Shown here piece after piece: positions 61,053 through 64,000 of a stretch of 64,000 nt of DNA. The stretch spans positions 144,086 to 208,085 of the forward strand of contig NZ_JACEFB010000007.1 in NCBI RefSeq assembly GCF_013694095.1. Reading direction: 5' to 3'. A model generated the notes under the pieces. The model made no database searches. It was not told the origin of the DNA and saw nothing but the letters and a program-made list of their open reading frames with translations. The stretch comes from Thermogemmata fonticola. Its GTDB lineage: Bacteria; Planctomycetota; Planctomycetia; Gemmatales; Gemmataceae. A program made the position numbers and the translations under genes. Position 1 is the stretch's first letter, and each line of letters starts with the position of its first letter.

Positions 61053-61787
61053 ATGGATCGCCGAGAAATGTTGGGCTGGTTGGGGGCAGTGGGTGGGGGG
61101 TTGGCCGCGGGCGGCCCTTCCCTGCAAGCGGCGGATCATCCAGATCGGAAGGAGGCCAAGGGGGGGGCGGCAGGCCCGATGCACGGCCCGCATGCCCACT
61201 TCTGCGGCATCCACATCGCCAAGAAGGACCCCAAGTTGCAATGGATTGTCCAGCACTACTGCACGGCCCACAGCGGCGCAGACCATGACGAGGCCATGTT
61301 CCAGTGTATTCTCTTCGACTCCACCGAGAAAAATGCCAAGCTGCTGGGAGTGGAATACATCATCACGGACAAGCAATACCGCAAGCTGCCGGACGAAGAG
61401 AAAAAGTACTGGCACCCGCACACCTATGAGGTCCTGGCCGGCGGCCTCATCGCCCCGGGCATGAACCCCGACGAGGAGATGAAGTTCATGAAGGTCATCC
61501 TCACGACCTGGGGCAAAACGTGGCACACCTGGCCCGATCCCCGCACCCCGGTTCCGCTCGGCGAGCCGCTCCTGATCTGGGCCTTGACCGGCGATGGCCA
61601 AGCCGATGAAAAGGTGATCGCGGCCCGGGATCGGCAGTTCGGAGTCTCGACCGCCAAAATCCGCGAGCAGCGTTCCCAGGAGATCGGTTGGGAGGTCCCC
61701 CAGGTGTCGCTGCCGAAATCGCTCCATGCGGTGGGCCGACAGTGGACCAATGAGGGGGAAGACAAGCCGACCCGAAAGAAACGGTGA
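61053..61787 (+). CDS. DUF1264 (OBAP-like) secreted protein
   Basis: A 244-residue protein of the DUF1264 family, related to plant oil-body-associated proteins and found in many bacteria. It carries a short Tat-like or signal segment (MDRREMLGWLGAVGGGLAAG). Landmarks are HFCGIHIAKKDPKLQWIVQHYC, CTAHSGADHDEAMFQCILF, LGVEYIITDKQYRKLPDEEK and WHPHTYEVLAGGLIAPGM. GDGQADEKVIAARDRQFG ends the conserved part. GGGGGAG lies just upstream of the ATG. Function unknown for the family; a lipid-related or stress role is suggested elsewhere. Confidence 0.9.
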   Translation: MDRREMLGWLGAVGGGLAAGGPSLQAADHPDRKEAKGGAAGPMHGPHAHFCGIHIAKKDPKLQWIVQHYCTAHSGADHDEAMFQCILFDSTEKNAKLLGVEYIITDKQYRKLPDEEKKYWHPHTYEVLAGGLIAPGMNPDEEMKFMKVILTTWGKTWHTWPDPRTPVPLGEPLLIWALTGDGQADEKVIAARDRQFGVSTAKIREQRSQEIGWEVPQVSLPKSLHAVGRQWTNEGEDKPTRKKR

Positions 61788-61978
61788 TCCAGGGCGGCCC
61801 GCCGGCGATGACCCCGGCTCGGCCCCACCCGCCACGGCAGCGGCGAGCAGCGGGCGGCAGCACCTAGCTGGGCGTGGGGCCGGGCGAAGTGAGAGTCCCC
61901 TCCTCGCTCATCCCGCAGCGGACCAGGGCGGAGCGGGGAGCGGCGGAACGGGCTTGGTCCGCAGCAGGAGGGTGTCTC

Positions 61979-62611
61979 ATGCTGGAAGGTCTCGATCAGA
62001 TCGATTGGACCTCACTCCGCCACGCCTATGGACAGGCCAGCGACGTGCCGGGCTGGCTGCGCGCCCTGCTCTCCCCCAATGCCAAGGTGCGCCAAGAGGC
62101 CATTTACGAGCTATTCGGCACCATCTACCACCAGGGTACCGTCTACTCGGCGTCGGCCGCCGCTGTCCCCTTCCTCTATGAATTGCTGACCGCCCCGAAT
62201 GTGCGAGACAAATCGAGCATCGCCTGCCTGCTGGCCAGCATTGCCGACGGGGCCGGGTACCTGGAGGTCCACGCCGTCGATGACTTCGGCGAGCAGACCT
62301 GGCGAAAGATTCTCGCTCAGGAGGGCAAGACCCTGGAGGAGGAGCTGAAGCAAGAAGCGGCCGAGGTCCAGGCCGTTCGCCGTGCGGTGGCGGCGGGACT
62401 ACGCCACCTCCTGCCTTACCTCAGCGACAGCGAACCTGAGACCCGCTACTCAGTGGCGGTTGCCCTGGGCAACTACCCGGAGCATGCCGGATGGTCCCTG
62501 CCTGCCATCGAAGCGGCGCTGGCCTCGGAATCCGACAAAGAGGTGCGACAAGCCCTGGCCCGGAGCCGGGCGCGGCTTGTCCAAAGCTCTGCCCAGGGAA
62601 GCGCCCGATAG
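61979..62611 (+). CDS. HEAT-repeat protein, possible immunity-type
   Basis: A 210-residue all-helical protein with HEAT-like repeats: LDQIDWTSLRHAYGQASDV, VRQEAIYELFGTIYHQGT, SASAAAVPFLYELLT, then LLPYLSDSEPETRYSVAVAL and IEAALASESDKEVRQALARS. This type, with DW-SL-HAYG at the N-terminus, is common beside polymorphic toxin genes in actinobacteria and planctomycetes, but its role is not established. AGGAGGG is about 7 bases upstream of the ATG. The 52-bp repeat starts 2 bases after its stop. Confidence 0.82.
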   Translation: MLEGLDQIDWTSLRHAYGQASDVPGWLRALLSPNAKVRQEAIYELFGTIYHQGTVYSASAAAVPFLYELLTAPNVRDKSSIACLLASIADGAGYLEVHAVDDFGEQTWRKILAQEGKTLEEELKQEAAEVQAVRRAVAAGLRHLLPYLSDSEPETRYSVAVALGNYPEHAGWSLPAIEAALASESDKEVRQALARSRARLVQSSAQGSAR

Positions 62612-62612
62612 A

Positions 62613-62664
62613 GCCAAGCTCAGGGCGGCGGCGGGGCGGCGGAAAGCGGGCGGCCGGCGAGCCG
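62613..62664 (+). repeat. 52-bp direct repeat, copy 2 (behind HEAT gene)
   Basis: Identical to 60662-60713 in the same orientation, 1.95 kb away, and begins 2 bases after the HEAT gene stop. Confidence 0.95.
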
Positions 62665-62711
62665 TGGAGGGGGGCCTTGAACCGGCTCGCTCGGCGGAGG
62701 GAGATGCAACG

Positions 62712-62954
62712 ATGCTTACGGCAGAGGCGATGCTGGTTGCATTCCTCGGCTTCTCGTCGATCGCCGGGCTGACGTGGTTTTTCTCGTCTCGGCCGCGGTG
62801 GTACCTGCGGGTGTTTGTGCCTCGGGATGAATGGCTGGAGGGGGGACGCTGGGCGTTCCGAGACGACTTCCGCAGGGATATGCAGCAGATGGCGGGGCTA
62901 CAGTTCGGAGTGGGCTGCGTGTTCGGATTGGTCGGGCTATGGCTGGGTCTTTGA
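62712..62954 (+). CDS. Small two-helix membrane protein
   Basis: An 80-residue protein: MLTAEAMLVAFLGFSSIAGL forms a first hydrophobic helix, a basic/charged middle (RPRWYLRVFVPRDEWLEGG) lies on one face, and a second helix (LQFGVGCVFGLVGLWLGL) closes it. GGAGGGAG is about 9 bases upstream. Size and two-helix topology resemble the Imm17-like gene 2 kb away, but the residues do not match. No family recognised. It is preceded by the second 52-bp repeat. Confidence 0.6.
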   Translation: MLTAEAMLVAFLGFSSIAGLTWFFSSRPRWYLRVFVPRDEWLEGGRWAFRDDFRRDMQQMAGLQFGVGCVFGLVGLWLGL

Positions 62955-63200
62955 GGACGCACAAAGCACCAGAGGCTGAATTGGCGCTGCTTCTGGTCCG
63001 GCGGTGGGACGAGCGCTTCCTCTCTGCGATGTGTTGACTGGAGCCGATGGGTTGGAGCCGATGGGCTAGAGCCACGGTGGGGCGGAATCCCCTCTGTGCT
63101 CAATGGCATCACATGGTCAATTCCGAACGGAGGTCCGCGTTCTAGCGGTTTCGGAACAGGGAGAGGCGGAGGAAAGCCAACAAGAGGCAGAGGCGAAACT

Positions 63201-63731
63201 ATGGTTCACGTCGAGATACAACGTTGTCCGCATTGCCGGGCAGAAATTGATGTTCGCATTCTCGGCGTGTGCAGCCGTCTGGGTCCCTCGCGCCAGATGT
63301 GCTATCGGTGCGGCCAGGTTTGTTTCACAGACCGCCGGGAATGGCGGTTCATGACCATCTCCGCCCGCCTGCGCTATGGATTTTGGTCCCTGATGTACAT
63401 CATGGTGGGAGCGACTCTAGGCGGTGGATATTTCCAATGGTCGGTCCAACTCATCGGAGTCGGTTTCCGCCAGGGGTGGATGGTGGACTTCAGCGAGCCG
63501 CCTTTCTGGATTGGCTTCGGCACGGGCTTCATCGTCGTCGGATTGGTGCAGGTCCTGCGGGTGGCGGCATCCATTCGCCGGGTGCGAGGATGCCAGGACG
63601 AGACCGAGGAAATCCCCTCTGTGCCGCCTTCTGTTTTGCGGTGGGGCTGGCACCTTCCTGTCCTAGCGCTCGTGGCGATTCCGCTGTTTGTGTGCGGGAT
63701 AGTGGCACTCCTGCGAGACTTTGGGCGGTGA
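63201..63731 (+). CDS. Zinc-ribbon membrane protein
   Basis: A 176-residue protein. The N-terminus has CPHCRAEI and, 24 residues later, CYRCGQVCF: a four-cysteine zinc ribbon. Three hydrophobic helices follow (GFWSLMYIMVGATLGGGY, FWIGFGTGFIVVGLVQVL, LPVLALVAIPLFVCGIVALL). The architecture equals that of the broken zinc-ribbon gene at 59.6 kb and may be its intact relative in a loosely similar family. GAGGCGA lies just upstream of the ATG. Function unknown. It is the last gene of the window; 63732-64000 shows nothing I can call. Confidence 0.72.
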   Translation: MVHVEIQRCPHCRAEIDVRILGVCSRLGPSRQMCYRCGQVCFTDRREWRFMTISARLRYGFWSLMYIMVGATLGGGYFQWSVQLIGVGFRQGWMVDFSEPPFWIGFGTGFIVVGLVQVLRVAASIRRVRGCQDETEEIPSVPPSVLRWGWHLPVLALVAIPLFVCGIVALLRDFGR

Positions 63732-64000
63732 GGTGCCGTGTGGCCGCGGGGCAGCAGGGGCATGCCGGATAAACCGCTCGGCCAGGGACGCCGGGTGATC
63801 CTCTGCGCAGAAGTCCGCGATCCGAAAACCTTTCCACGACCATGAGGCGGGATGCTCATCCTGCTCCTTGGGGTCTCGCTGTTCGGTCCTGGCGGCAGGG
63901 GATAGCGGCCTCCTGGGCCGCCTCTGGGCTTTCCATCGCTTCCGTTCCCCGAGACGCAGCGTCTCAGGGGGCTGGGACGGTGGGACAGCCTGGGACCGGC

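Noticed and set aside
1..64000. tRNA and rRNA genes
   Set aside because: I looked for TPsiC-arm (GGTTCGAATCC-like) and rRNA core sequences in the intergenic stretches and saw none; a covariance-model search was not possible.

Overview
The window is GC-rich, densely coded bacterial chromosome that reads as a planctomycete, most likely of the Gemmataceae type. The evidence is family content: two DUF1501 proteins, one giant DUF1549/DUF1553 protein with a planctomycete-type cytochrome motif, an MfnE-like amino-acid kinase of the tetrahydromethanopterin pathway, LpxC next to an OmpH/Skp-like chaperone, and many secreted proteins of unknown function. Genus-level placement is inference; there is no rRNA or tRNA in the window.

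Layout. 1-5.1 kb: the end of a hybrid histidine kinase, a secreted hypothetical, and a DUF1501 gene coupled to a small membrane protein. 5.4-7.1 kb: parB, with two perfect GTTCCACGTGGAAC parS-like palindromes inside a duplicated 40-bp sequence just upstream, which suggests the chromosomal partition locus. 7.1-14.5 kb: a PseG-like protein, NIF3, a glycerophosphodiesterase, an NtrC-type regulator and NhaA. 14.6-23 kb: an RND efflux operon of one lipoprotein adaptor and two tandem permeases, with no outer-membrane channel. 23-26.7 kb: an accessory patch with lower GC, holding a 911-residue KTSC-domain protein with a possible nuclease motif, a translationally coupled partner gene and the remnant of a phage terminase. 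26.7-34.3 kb: a DUF1553-DUF1501 pair, a hicBA toxin-antitoxin module and a TolB-like propeller. 34.5-38.6 kb: two adjacent dynamin-like GTPases with membrane segments. 38.8-56.8 kb: mostly housekeeping and secreted functions (MfnE-like kinase, a large peptide-binding protein, a class V aminotransferase, a metalloprotease-like protein, the OmpH-LpxC-Gfo/Idh cluster, a polytopic membrane protein, FolE and a large FAD/Fe-S oxidoreductase).

56.8-57.5 kb is an abrupt AT-rich island with two small reading frames, a membrane segment and a coiled coil, separated by a run of eight T that would join them if one base were skipped. ruvB follows, then a 29-residue very basic ribosomal-type protein. 59.3-63.7 kb is an accessory zone of short genes: a decayed zinc-ribbon membrane gene, an Imm17-type immunity protein, a DUF1264 protein, a HEAT-repeat protein and further small membrane proteins. 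An identical 52-bp repeat sits directly behind the stop codons of the Imm17-like and HEAT genes.

The strongest candidates for undescribed biology are the KTSC protein with its coupled partner, the AT-rich island gene, the tandem dynamin-like pair, and the immunity-type genes punctuated by 52-bp repeats. Functions are inferred by reading motifs; no database search was run.
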